64,000 nucleotides of DNA, taken from Stictocephala bisonia (lineage: Eukaryota > Arthropoda > Insecta > Hemiptera > Membracidae). The notes under the pieces are model-generated. The model saw only the letters and a program-made list of their open reading frames with translations, was not told the origin of the DNA and did no database searches. The stretch spans positions 786,501-850,500 of the forward strand of contig JAQJVL010000306.1 of assembly GCA_035578905.1 (NCBI GenBank), given 5' to 3'. How positions within the stretch are numbered: position 1 is the stretch's first letter; each line of letters begins with the position of its first letter. Both the position numbers and the translations under genes were made by a program. Positions 36,501-48,500 of the stretch are shown here, piece after piece.

Positions 36501-39500
36501 TGGCTTGACAGTCGACATTCACTATCAGGAGATATGTTACAAATGTAGGTGCAGTCAGTAGCTCCCACTGCATCAGGAAATGTTCCTATTCATGTATGAT
36601 TTTTCTTTGCTTATTTTCCTTTAGAAACTTAATGTACAAGTGTGTAGATGAGGCAATCGCCTTAGACAGCTTTTTATTTTTTTTACTATTGGAAGGGCCA
36701 GACTTCTGTACCTGGTTATGGCCCCTTAGCCAAAAGGCTTATTGTGCGGTCTCCATTTCAGGACTTCAAACCTCATCCAACTCAAGATCCATAGAGAACC
36801 TGGAGATTGCTTGATGAGGTTTTCCTATGCTACATCCTGACCACGTTCTGATTTGCTGCCCAAGGTGAAAGCCCGCTTCCTAGCTAGGGCCGGGCATCTA
36901 TTTTTGCATGAATCTATGGCAGCCCCTTCTGCCTGAAAAACCGTAGCCAGTTTGCTGAGACTAAAACTGAGCTCAGTTTTTGACCTGGCACCGGCAACCA
37001 GACCCAAGGATGGTTTGTGAGCCAAGTATTCTTCATTGCGATTGATTCACCTTGTTCCCAATCTTTTCGGTCACCAATGACGAAACAATAGGGTTTGTCA
37101 AGATCAGTTTGTCTAGGCACCCTCTTCAAACATCTCTATAATGTTCGATTATAGGATTCCAGAGATTTCAGTAGGTTTACTGACATAGTGAGCTTGCCAG
37201 CATCCACTGGTCTGGAGCCTGTATGCCGCCAGTCTTGCTTCAACCCATGATAAAAATGTCAAGGGGGAGTAGACATATCAGCACCTCTATTGCAGTGGTG
37301 GCTGTACCCTTAAATGCCCCAGATTCTCAAACAAGCTAACCGCCTGCACCTTGGATAGGCTTTTTGTGCAATAACTTGTTAGACCTTGGGCCACCATATA
37401 ATCACTCCATATACAAGCATCGGTCTCACGACCGACGCATAAAGCCAGTGTTACCAACTGAGGGTTCAATCCCCACGTGCCTCATCAATGTGGTCCGAGA
37501 GTGGTCTATTCCGTGGTTGAGGTTTATTTTCCAGGTAAGTTTGTCATATACTCTTGTCATATACTGGGCAAAACGCCCAGATACTCAACTTCCTTAGTCA
37601 CCTGGACGCAGTAGCCAAAGATTCTTGGTACTCTGACAAACTCCGCATTCTTTTTATTAGTGAATGGTGCCATAACGGTCTTACTGGGGTGAACAGATAG
37701 CCCTTCCACTATGCACACCTGGATAGTGCCCCTGGACACCAGTTTTGTCACAATCGAAGAAATCCTCGTACTGTTAAAGGCTCCTTCTATGTCCAGTAAC
37801 ACTCCTGAAGGGAGAAATTCTATCAAAGCAATCTCCTGAAGGGAAATCACCTACTCAATCCTGCGGACTAATGCGTGTAAAGCAGTCTCACAAGTTGTGC
37901 AAACTTGGTAGGCATGCTGGTTGGGGTGCACAGGTTGACTACTTGCTACCCCAGCTCTAGCATGATTGTCCAGCAACTTCTCCGTGGTCTTTAGGAGAAA
38001 AGACGAAAGACTTATTGGATGGTAAGTCTTTGCTGTATCGTAGGAGGGTTTCCCAGGCTTCAGTATAAAAATTACCCTGGAGACCTACCATGATAGTGGT
38101 ATGAGACCTGTGGCTAGGCTCGTCCTAAATAGTCGCAACAGCCAGAGTATCAAAATTTCCTCACCCTTTTGCAGCAAGGAAGGAAAGATGTCACAACCAG
38201 GGGACTTGAAGGCTTGGAAAGACTTCAATGTCCATTGTACTCTCTGATATGTAAAGACAGGTTTAGCACAGTGCCAGTCCTCCTGAGAGGCCTGGGGGAT
38301 CAAAGTCCCCCCACTTTCCGCAGGGTCGTTCTGAACAGCTGGAATAATCTGGGTAGAGCCAGGAAAGTGAGCATTGTGTAAAACCTCAAGTGTCTCTTCT
38401 GGGCTGTCTGTTTGGAAGCCGTCTTTACAGAATGTCCCAACAGCGTTAATGGGGTTACGAGCCAAGATCTTTTGGATCTTAGAGCAATCTGGAACACTGA
38501 TGTCCCTGCAAAAGTTCCTCCACGAGTCCCTCATGGCTTTGGGGATTGCTTTGTTGTAGTCGCCGAGAGCCCTCAAGTACCTAACCCAGTTACCCGTACA
38601 TTTACAAACATTGTGCACTCTTTGGACGGTTTTCCTCAAGGCTTCATGCTCTCGATTCCACCAACAGGCATTCTTGTTAGACTTTATCTCTATCTCTGGA
38701 CACGCTTTAAAGTAAGATGTCTCGATAATTGATTATATGATATCAGCTATACCATCTACATTCTCGCCACGCCCCAGATCAGGTTGGTTTAACCGAGCTT
38801 TTAGCTCTTCCTGGTATATAGCCTAGTCTGTTCTCCTAGGATTTCTTAACAGCGCCTTAATGGGAGCCATTCTAATCGAAAAGGAGATGTAGTTGTGATC
38901 CAACATGGACGGATCGTCTAACACTGTCCATCCGTCTACTTTGCAAGTACCACTGTATGTGTAGGGGTGGGTTAGTACCACTGTACGTGTAGGGGTGGCT
39001 TGGTGGGTTAGTAACACTGTACTTGTAGGGGTGGGTGGGTGGGTTAAACAATTTTTTCTACAATGTTACTGTTAATGCACATTGTTTAATAGTCCTCGAG
39101 TAATAAGCCGTCATAAATCCTGTATGCCAGGGCCATCCTCCTACACACACACCTCCGCATTACGTATCTCCTAGGTTATGAATAGCTGCAAGCTGCAATT
39201 AACGTTATAAAGATTTGTAGTATTCGCAAGTACTGGTTTACACATAAAACTAGCAAACCTCCAAGCACTACGCTCCTGATAACTTGTCATTGATGAATAT
39301 TACAGTGTCGATACATTTTCATGAAGGAGATTACATTTTATTAGTTTATTCAATCATGTTCTGTCATACGTGATGAGATTGTTGATATATGACTTACCTT
39401 ATAATATTCGTACTAATGAAAGGAAACGCAATAATCTAAGAATATTTTTAAAATCATCTCAATTGATTTTAAAAAATTGTGTAATGTACTCTTTCTGTTT

Positions 39501-42500
39501 TCTAAATGACTGTAGTTGCCTTTTTTGCTTTTCTACCGTATCAAAATATGATATGATAAAGTTTAAATGGGATTGTTATATGATGTAACAGGCTAAGCTG
39601 AGACAGTCTGCAAGTAGGTTTTATTCTAACAATACTCTTTGAGTGACAATCCTACTCACCCAATCAGACACACTTCCTCGAAACACCCAACCGTTTAAAT
39701 ATTGCACGGTTAATATTTAGCTAACTTTGCAAGCTGTATGGCAGCTTGTTAGGGTTATGTCAAGGACCTAGTTTTTTAAATCTAGCCCCCTCCTCTGTTG
39801 GAAAGTGGGCTTGCGGCCACGACTCAATATCACTAAATTAGCTTCATCTATATAGTCTAACAGTGACTCACCTCTAGCATTGATGTAGATAGACGTTGGT
39901 ATCCAACCCTGCCACTAGGTTACGTTAGTGCATCACTCCATGGTCCTCAACATAGGGGATGGAGGTAGCTCCTCGGAGTCATAGGGCAGGTATACTGTTG
40001 CTAACAAAATTCTGACGTCTCCGTCACTTGTTGGCAGGTATACCTCAGTTACAGCCTTGCCCTGGAACAAAGACTGGAGAGGATCTTTTGGCAGAGCATG
40101 GCTATGGCCGCTCTTGAGTGATGGGTGTTAATCTGTAGCACTGTCACTACTTCTGTAGGGGCTTGTGTCCCCCCTTAGGCTTAAATGTTATCATGTCCAA
40201 CCCCAAGGGCCACATCGAAAGAGTATTCAGTCTCCTAAGGGAGTTCTCATCAACCATGATCACTAGGAATTGGCCATTGGGATTTTGATTTCCCAGCAAC
40301 CACCCAGTGATCAGTGTTCAGCTGATTTTACTTCTTCAGGCCCGAAAGGACCTCAGCTTTAGTAACAGCGTAAGTTGTTTTTGGAAAGAATGTGAATGTG
40401 GTCAGCTTCCTGTTTGTTTTTTTACACATGGGCAACTTTATGTTTGAGTTTTACAAAACTATTAATAATTCAATTATATACATTAAATATTTAACACATA
40501 TTTTATTTATTTAGGGAGTTTTGCCCCTAGAAGTCACTAGTTTTTATTATATTTCTATAATATAAAGTTTGTCTTATAATTTTCTTTTACTTAAACTCTA
40601 CATATTTATTAATATAAATATATTGACTAGTCCATAGTCCTGAGCGTGTGGTTTGAACATGCGCATCAATGGATTTCCCTCTCCAATAACAGTTGTACAT
40701 TCATGTTAAAAAATAAACATCTTGGACACTGCACCTAGAAAATACTTCCACATAATTGGTAGATTAATAGAATAATCAAACCAGCTGATTTAGCCCATGT
40801 GATGTCACAGTCTACTGCGCCGTCTCATCATGACACCTACTGTATTTTCTAATTACCATGTTTTCGGATAGAACAAAATCAGCTGTTTTTTTTCTTCTAA
40901 AAATATGTCTACATTATTTAATAATTGTGTACATTTAATATAAATCATTTTAATTATGACTTTAAAAAAACATGGTCAATGATTAAATAAAACGTATCAC
41001 TAATCATTCAAAAACAATCACTAAAATTCAGTAACATAAGCACCATTGAGCATACTATATAATCATAACAGCCAGCCTAATTAAGATTTTTAACAGACTG
41101 TACACAATAGACATAGAGAAGTATGGAGAGGGATATTCACTATGTCGCTTGCACTACCTCTCCTACATGCCTAGAACCATGGCCCGGTTTGTATTATAAG
41201 ATGAGCTTCCACTCAAGTTTTATAATCCTGTAGTTCTAGGTAAACATTGTTTTGTGTTTTTAGCCAAAGTCAAAATCACAAATTTTACATCGGTTCAGAA
41301 AAAAAAATTGTGTGTGTTGATTTTAAAATATTATTTTTAAAATATAATATTTTCTTGTAGAGAATTAAACTGTCAACAAAACTACAGCAACTTAGTAATG
41401 ATTTCTAATTTTTTACCTAAGAATATATACACTTGCTTTCAAAATTTATAAAAATATAAACAAAAACTTTAATTTTTATATAATTTTATTTTAATTATTT
41501 TTTAGGTACACATAAACTATATTTTTGTGAAACTTGATTTTTTATAAAAATAAAACAATATTTGCTCTAGTTTGAAAATTGAATTTTTTATGGTTTTTTG
41601 CCAAATGCTTACATTTTCCTTGATTTTAATAAGATGAATAACTGATTGCGCAGTGCAAATAAACTCAAAGGTCAATGGGTAAGAGCATGTAACATCAGTT
41701 GTCTTTAACATAGGCCGCCTTCTCCTCCGTCAGAATCTGTTCGGGGTGCTCTTGCCTGACAACGACCAGCTTCTCCACTGAAAACTTCTCAGCAAAGATA
41801 TCTGTGTCGCCTAGCCGCTTAGCCCTCTTGTTCTCATCTCCAAGTTCCTCGGGTGTCAGTTGCGAACGTGACCTTTTCACACAGAGATTTTTGGAGGTGA
41901 CACAGGACGAAGCCTGCTGGCTGGTTTTGGGTGTTGCTTCTTGCTACTCGCGAGGAGGCTGTCTTGTCACCTTGGCTCCTAGAGGTACCAGATGTACTTG
42001 ACAGCTTGTTCCTCGCATCATGCTTTTCCTCTCAAGCTCGTCGCCTCTCCACCTTCAAAATAATTGTATTGCCTCTCGCAAAAGCCTCCTTCTTTTACAG
42101 TCTTTGGAGTTGGCCTCGGGTATCCTCTTCTTGGGGGGACAGCCCGTATCCATCTTCTGGAGATTTTCCTGAGAACTTTCGTCCCCAGACAGAAACAGTG
42201 AATCCTCCTTTCCTGTAGGCAGAGCCGGTGGAGCTTGAACAACAAATCCAAACCTCTCGTACTTGGAGCTTCCTCACATGGCCGCATGCCGAGATCTACA
42301 AATGTTACTGTAGCAGAGTGAATTGGTGAGGCTGCAGGCCAAGCCTTCCACCACGAGGTCGTAGGCTGAGTTCCACAAAGAGGCATGTAGTAGAGGGTCT
42401 TGGCAAGGCAGTAGGCCGAGCTGCCCCCACAAGGCTGCAGGCAGAGTTCTATAAACGGCTAAAGCCTGAGGACCCAGGCGAGACCGAAGGCCGAGCTTAT

Positions 42501-45500
42501 CTCACGAGCACTGCTAGCAACAGGGTTGGCACATGTAGCATGCAGGGTGTTCCCTAGTTTAGTAATAGTACTCATGTTTATAATACAAAAGCTGTACAAC
42601 AAATAAAGCAGTAATCCTGCACTGCAGTCTGACTAATTCTTACTAGGTAGTCATGTGATTCATTATATCATGTATTCAATATCTTTGAGCCTAAGATTAT
42701 TCAATATCCAACAAGTGAATTAAAAAATAAATTTGTATTATTGGTTACCTTACCAAACAATCAATTTTATTGTTTTCAGTAATTTTCCACCATGAAATAG
42801 TGCCGGTTTTTATTACTTTTATATTTGTTACACATATAATAAGTTTTTATTTCGTCACACAAAACGTTATATGAGTTTTTGTTTCTTAAAATGATTAATT
42901 GTTTTGTAATATAACAACTTTAAATAATTGCTAAAGTGATAACAGTCGGGATTTATGTATGATTATATCTATTAAGTAATTTATCTGTGTTATATTATTG
43001 TATTTTTTTCATGTTTATTCTATATAACTCCAATGTAATTTAGTATCAGGTTTAAATTGTCACATTGACAATAATATATATGAATTTCTATGATAAAAAA
43101 AGAATTAGTTTTGATATCACCACACTAAGTGGACACTTTCCTTAGTTCTCTTCCACTCCACCAACAAAAGTCTTTCTGAAGACTCATAATTCCAAAAGTT
43201 GACTTATTACTGTGTATAGGTTCCGACACAGGCTCAGCCACAAGCTCCGGCCCAATCCCCTGCCCCACCACAAGCGGTGCAGCAGCCTCGCACAGCTACA
43301 CCCTTCAGCCCTGCCTATCATGCCTCCATGCGAGGCCGCTGGCCCATGATGCCTCCTCAGAACCGAGCGCCATTCTCTGCCAGTGGCACTCAAGGCAGCG
43401 CACTCATAGCCCAGCTTACTCAACCACCTACTGCTATGGTCAACCCTCAGTTTCCTAGTAAGTAGGAATTCCCAGTTTCATTTTGTCTTCGTCTTCAGGC
43501 AGTTGAGCTGCATCTGTCATACCAGATGGTTGTTGTATTTAGATTGCCTGCCACTGCTTTTTATTAGTTATATGTCCAAATGTGTTTTCTTGTTGCTAAT
43601 TTAATTTGGTGATTCTATGTTTATTGTTTGTGTTTGAAATTGTTATACAGTGTTATTTCTCTGCTACAACCTTAAGTAAGTGTTATCAATTTCTTTTTGA
43701 ATTTTAGGGAATATAAACACATTAGCTTTTAAGTTAAAATTTTGGTATCAAAGTGAAAATGTCAAAAAAATTTAATATTTGTTTAAAGTCCTTTGGTTCA
43801 ACGCAGACTAAGCTTAAATGTAAGGACAGTAAGAATAATTTCCATGCAGTTTGTTGTAAAATGAGCAAGGCTGACTTGGAATGTCTATCTATTGACGGTC
43901 TTGTTTGGCGGTGTCGGCGGTGTCAGCCTTGTGTGGTTGAGAGAAGGCGAAGTTTACGTGTGGAGTCTCAACTGACCTCTAGTAACATTACTCTGGAAGA
44001 TATTTTATATAAATTAGAGAACTTAAGGAAGGCCAAAAGAAATCTATGTTCGATTTTAATTGCTGCTATGAAAATTTAAATGAAAAACAGTCAAATTCCT
44101 TTAACTGCCCATCAGACCCAAACTTTTTCTATTACCGAATATTGATAAAGGAGATATGAAAGATGTTGCAGGTCGTATTAAACACTCACTATACATTATG
44201 TCCTAGGCGCTTTCTCAACATAAACTCACAAAGATATTGTGTAGGTTAGGTTACAGGCAAGTTCTTTCATTACAAATGAAGCTAATAACAACATGTTCTT
44301 GTAAATATATAAGTAGTTTAGATAGTTATTGGCGTAGAAAAAAGTTTGGGTTTGGCGGGCAGCTAAAGGAATTTAACCTGAAAACTTTGTGAAAATGCGG
44401 AGCTCTTAAAAAAGCAATCAGAGAACTTAAAATTATATCGGGATGAAGTTGATAATTTGAGGGAAGAAAATGATATTATTATAAAAAAATAAAGACCTTG
44501 AATTGAGGATAACAGAGTGTGAACAATACACACATAGAAATTGTATAGAAATTCAAGGAATTCCTATTGTGGTTCAGGAAAATTTTACTGAGATTGTTAA
44601 AAAGGTTGGTTTAGCTCTAGACATAAATATTGATGATACATTGATTGATACCTGCCATAGACTTGGTAAGAATGAAGATGACTGGAGTCCTCCAGGTATT
44701 ATTGCAAAATTTCTCAGGTGATTGGATGCCAAGGAGTTACTTAGCGACGCATCTCTTAAGCGAAATTTCTCTACTTGACATATGGGAATGCACAGCAATC
44801 ATCAAGTCTATATTAATGAGTCACTTTGTCTGTCGCTTAGAGGACTGTATGGAAAGGCTCCTGCTATAGTAATAATAATCTTTATTTGTCATATTAATTT
44901 TTACAAATCATCAACAATATCATTTATATACAGCAAAATGCTGTCACTTAAATATTGTAAGATGCAAATAAAGATACAAAATATTGTGCAAAAAGCTAAC
45001 ATTAAACTAAAGTTGATGTCCTCCAATGTCAACTATGCAAAGTCAAAAGGCAATGTTGGTCATATTTAAAAATTCCTCAACATCATACAAGGGGTGCTCC
45101 AGTAACCAACCAAAGAGTCGTGTTTTAAATATTTAAACGGGATATTTTTTAACCATGGGTTGTAGGATGTTGTACACTTTTAAAGCCATTATGACATGAC
45201 TATTTAAGATTTTAGATAGACAGTGATAATTTATTTCAATGTTATGTCTTCCACGCGTGTTGTAGCTATGAGTATCTATCTGAAACAAGTAAACTTGAGT
45301 ATCAGACTTGTTAGTTAACTGAAAATCAGACCAATACTATGTGGTTTGGATTCCATGTAAAGCTATAGGTTCTTTAGTTGCCCTGGCTATTAATAAATGG
45401 CCTTTTCTGAGCATAAGTCGAACTAAGTTAGTAACCAAACTATACAGATCATCCACACTCATCCTACAATCATGTAATCATTCATATTCATCTTAAAATA

Positions 45501-48500
45501 CAAACAATGTTGTGTCAGCGTCTCATATCTGAATTATCTGTATATTTAGTCAAATTTTATTTTTCTCCCGTACATAACATCGGACACTGATTACCACCCA
45601 ACATTGACACCTTAGACTTCTCTATTAGTGACACTGCTGATAGCAATCATTGAGCAGACACCATGTTGGTATTAAGGGACTGATCATAGTACCTGTCGCC
45701 TACAATCTCCACAGCACTTTGTCCACTTCTATTGTCTTTAACATGATAAAAGTTGCAGCATGCTTCATTTAGAGTGTTAGTTCTTATCCCATTAGTCACG
45801 TGTTTGTTTCTTCAGAGCTCTAAAATTACGAAATTTATATTGTCAATATTTAAAAATACACTAGAACCCCGCTAATCCGAACCTCGTTAGTCCGAATTTC
45901 CGGATAATCCGAACCGGCGGCCTGCGCCGATTTTTTTTTTTTTTTTAGTGCAAGTTAGAGTGAAGGATGAGCAATTAACAGTACTGTACATGTTTCTGCA
46001 ACGAAAACGGTTTATTTAGGTTTTAAGTGCAGTATATAAATGTATATCAAGTAAAGTAGAGTACAGTACATTACAAATTTTAAGAAAGTTTAGTCATGTC
46101 AGTTAACTTCAATTGTTTTAAAAAAGAAAACCTGTTTGAAGAAGCAGTGCTGCGCCATCGTCGCAGAAACAATAGGTCAGTAGGTGTAGACACGGGGCTT
46201 TGCTCTGCGTATCTTAGGGCAAGATCAAATGCGGCTGCTGCGTCAGAGTGCGATACTAGCTCACTGCCCCCGGTGCCGCTTCCCTCGTTATCGTCATCGC
46301 TGCTCTCGGGCTCAGGTTCTCGACGACTCACCACAGCTACGATGTCCTCATCTGAGAGATTCTCGTGGGTGTCGGGATCTCCTGCCACCCATTCATCCAT
46401 GTCAGCATTGTTTGCGTCTTCACAACCGGGAATTTCTCTCACCAGTTGAAGCAGGGGTCCTTGATCACAACAGTCATCTGGAGAATCTATGAAATTAAGG
46501 GAAGTCCAGAGCTTTCTCCAAGACTTTCGAATTGCCTGTTCAGTGACGCCATCCCATGCCTCAGCAGACCAGTACGCAACGTCTTTTATCGTTACTCTTT
46601 TGATTTTCTCTTTAAAGTTAGTGTAGCATCTTCTTCTTTAAGAGTGCGGAAAAACTTTTTGCGATAGGCTAGCTTCATTGCTTGGAGAACTCCTTGGTCC
46701 ATTGGTTGCAACAATGCTGTAACGTTGGGTGGCAGAAACATAGTCTTGATTTCGCCACTTTCAAGTTCAGTGACGTCTGGGTGAGATGGAGCGTTATCAA
46801 CAAATAGCAAGTCATTATCTTTGTTGAAGCGTTTGACTGCCGGCACAAATTGTTTGTGAAACCAAGTCTTAAATAGAGCCATGTCCATCCACGCTCGCTT
46901 TTGATTAGTGTAGTAAACCGGTAGGGACTTCATGTTTACATTCTTAAATGCCCTCGGATTTTTTGCTTTCCCAATCATCATTAATGGTAATTTATGGTTA
47001 CCAGTGGCATTGCTACAGGCCATCAATGTTACCCTCTCTTTGTTCATTTTATATCCAGGGGCACGGTTTTCTTGCTGCGAAGCTAAACTTTTGTTCGGCA
47101 ACGCTTTAAAGTTTAGGCCGTTTTTGTCAGCATTGTATATTTGCTGAGGAGAATAGCCTCCTTCACTTATAACATCAGAAAACTCGTCCAAATAAGCTTG
47201 TGCCGCCGCATTATCTGAAGAGAGCTGCTCTCCAGTAATCGTCAACTGGCGGATACCATGACGCATCTTCCACCGGTTCAACCATCCATTGCTCGCAGTG
47301 AACGATTCATCGCCATTCATTAAATTATTTAACTGCATAGCTTTTTCCTGTACAAGAGGCCCACTTAAGGGTGTACCTTTTTCTCTCTCTTGTACGAACC
47401 ACAAATAGAGAGCTTCATCAACTATGTAAAATTTCGAAACTTTTGATGTTTGGCGATTTTCGAGAGTTTGGCTAGAGGAGGCCATGCAGAACTGTTCTAG
47501 CTTTGCCCGGTTTTTTTTCCAGTCAGAAATCGTAGCTTTTCCTACGCCAAATTCCACAGCTAGTTTTACTGCGCTTTCACCTTTATCTAAGCGATTCAAA
47601 ACCTCAAGTTTCTCTTTTAAGGAACAAGTCGTATGTTTTCGTTTAGTTGCCATTGCTGTATGTTAATTACACTAATTACTAAAACCAGTCACAATGTTAG
47701 AACACAATGTCAAGTCACAGTACCAAAAGTAAACAAACACTGTAATGGCCGAACGATTCAGACCGGACGTCAGACAGACACTGCATGCGTGGCAGAGGCG
47801 GGATTAAGCCAATGGGTGGGGGATGTGCGCGACGCGCCGTTGTCTTCACGCATTGGGAACCCGCAAGGTGCTGCCACCCGACGGACATTTAGTGAACTCG
47901 ATCAACTTAGAAATTACACAGAACAGTATTCATCATTGACTGCCCGAACTACACTCCCATTTACTGCCAAGTGTAGTACAGTGTTTGGTTATAAAACAAC
48001 GATAGTCAGTTCTTTAGGTTATTTTTGTTACGTTTTCTTTTATTAATTGTTTAAATTAAATGTTTAGAAGCTAGAGGAATGTTTTTTTATGCTCTTTGTA
48101 GCATTGTTATGTACAAATATCACGTTAACAATGTTTAATATAACAAATTCCCCTTTATAAACTTTTTTTCGGTTAATCCGAATTTTCCGTAATCCGAACC
48201 AGGCCCGGTCCCAATTAGTTCGGATTATCGGGGTTCTAGTGTAGTGTATATACGAGGTACAGTCAAAAAGTTCCTGGAATCGATGTCCAGAGACACACAG
48301 CATTGTTGCCGTAGTAAATTTTGTTTTCTATCAGCTATTACTACTCCTGGAGAAGGGATATGGGTTCCGCCGTGGAGAGCGCTTTTCACGTATTTGCGTG
48401 TTTACATTGTCGCTTTTTGAGTAGGTTTAAAGAACAGTTAAAAAACATTAAATTTTGTGTTTTACCTCAAAAGTCATCTTCTAAGACATTTAAAATGTTC

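Larger units (their letters stand above)
36660..42530 (-). mobile_element. LOA/R1-like LINE, nearly full length but degenerate and interrupted twice
   Basis: Minus strand, 5' to 3'. Tandem GC-rich 5' sub-repeats (about 42480-42280) and an ORF1-like segment (42260-41695) ending [20 protein letters not shown]. Endonuclease (40420-39780) with [20 protein letters not shown] and [20 protein letters not shown]...GRKPTF. After an insertion, [17 protein letters not shown] (38940-38870) is the endonuclease end. [21 protein letters not shown] (about 38225-38165) and LLDIEGAFN (about 37800). RNase H-like [14 protein letters not shown] (about 36960-36900). An AT-rich block (about 40430-41690) separates ORF1 from the endonuclease. 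The combination of an R1/LOA-type endonuclease with RNase H favours the LOA or I group. Confidence 0.75.
43740..44870 (+). mobile_element. LINE ORF1 with PHD-like finger and RRM-like region, interrupted by a MITE
   Basis: The frame from 43759 gives a PHD-like finger ([20 protein letters not shown] then GLVWRCRRC), as in ORF1 of many Jockey/CR1-like insect LINEs. After an insertion it resumes with a coiled coil and [26 protein letters not shown] and GIIAKFLR (44503-44718). The same frame continues past two in-frame TGAs as [11 protein letters not shown] and [16 protein letters not shown] to about 44868. The RT half is absent. Confidence 0.8.

Noticed and set aside
41695..42386. Host gene on the minus strand near 42 kb
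   Set aside because: The Lys/Arg-rich segments and the ending QILTEEKAA fit ORF1 of the LOA/R1-like LINE whose endonuclease and RT follow in the same orientation.
44240..44260. TTAGG-like words that could be telomeric repeat
   Set aside because: Only one or two units, inside a MITE; no array.
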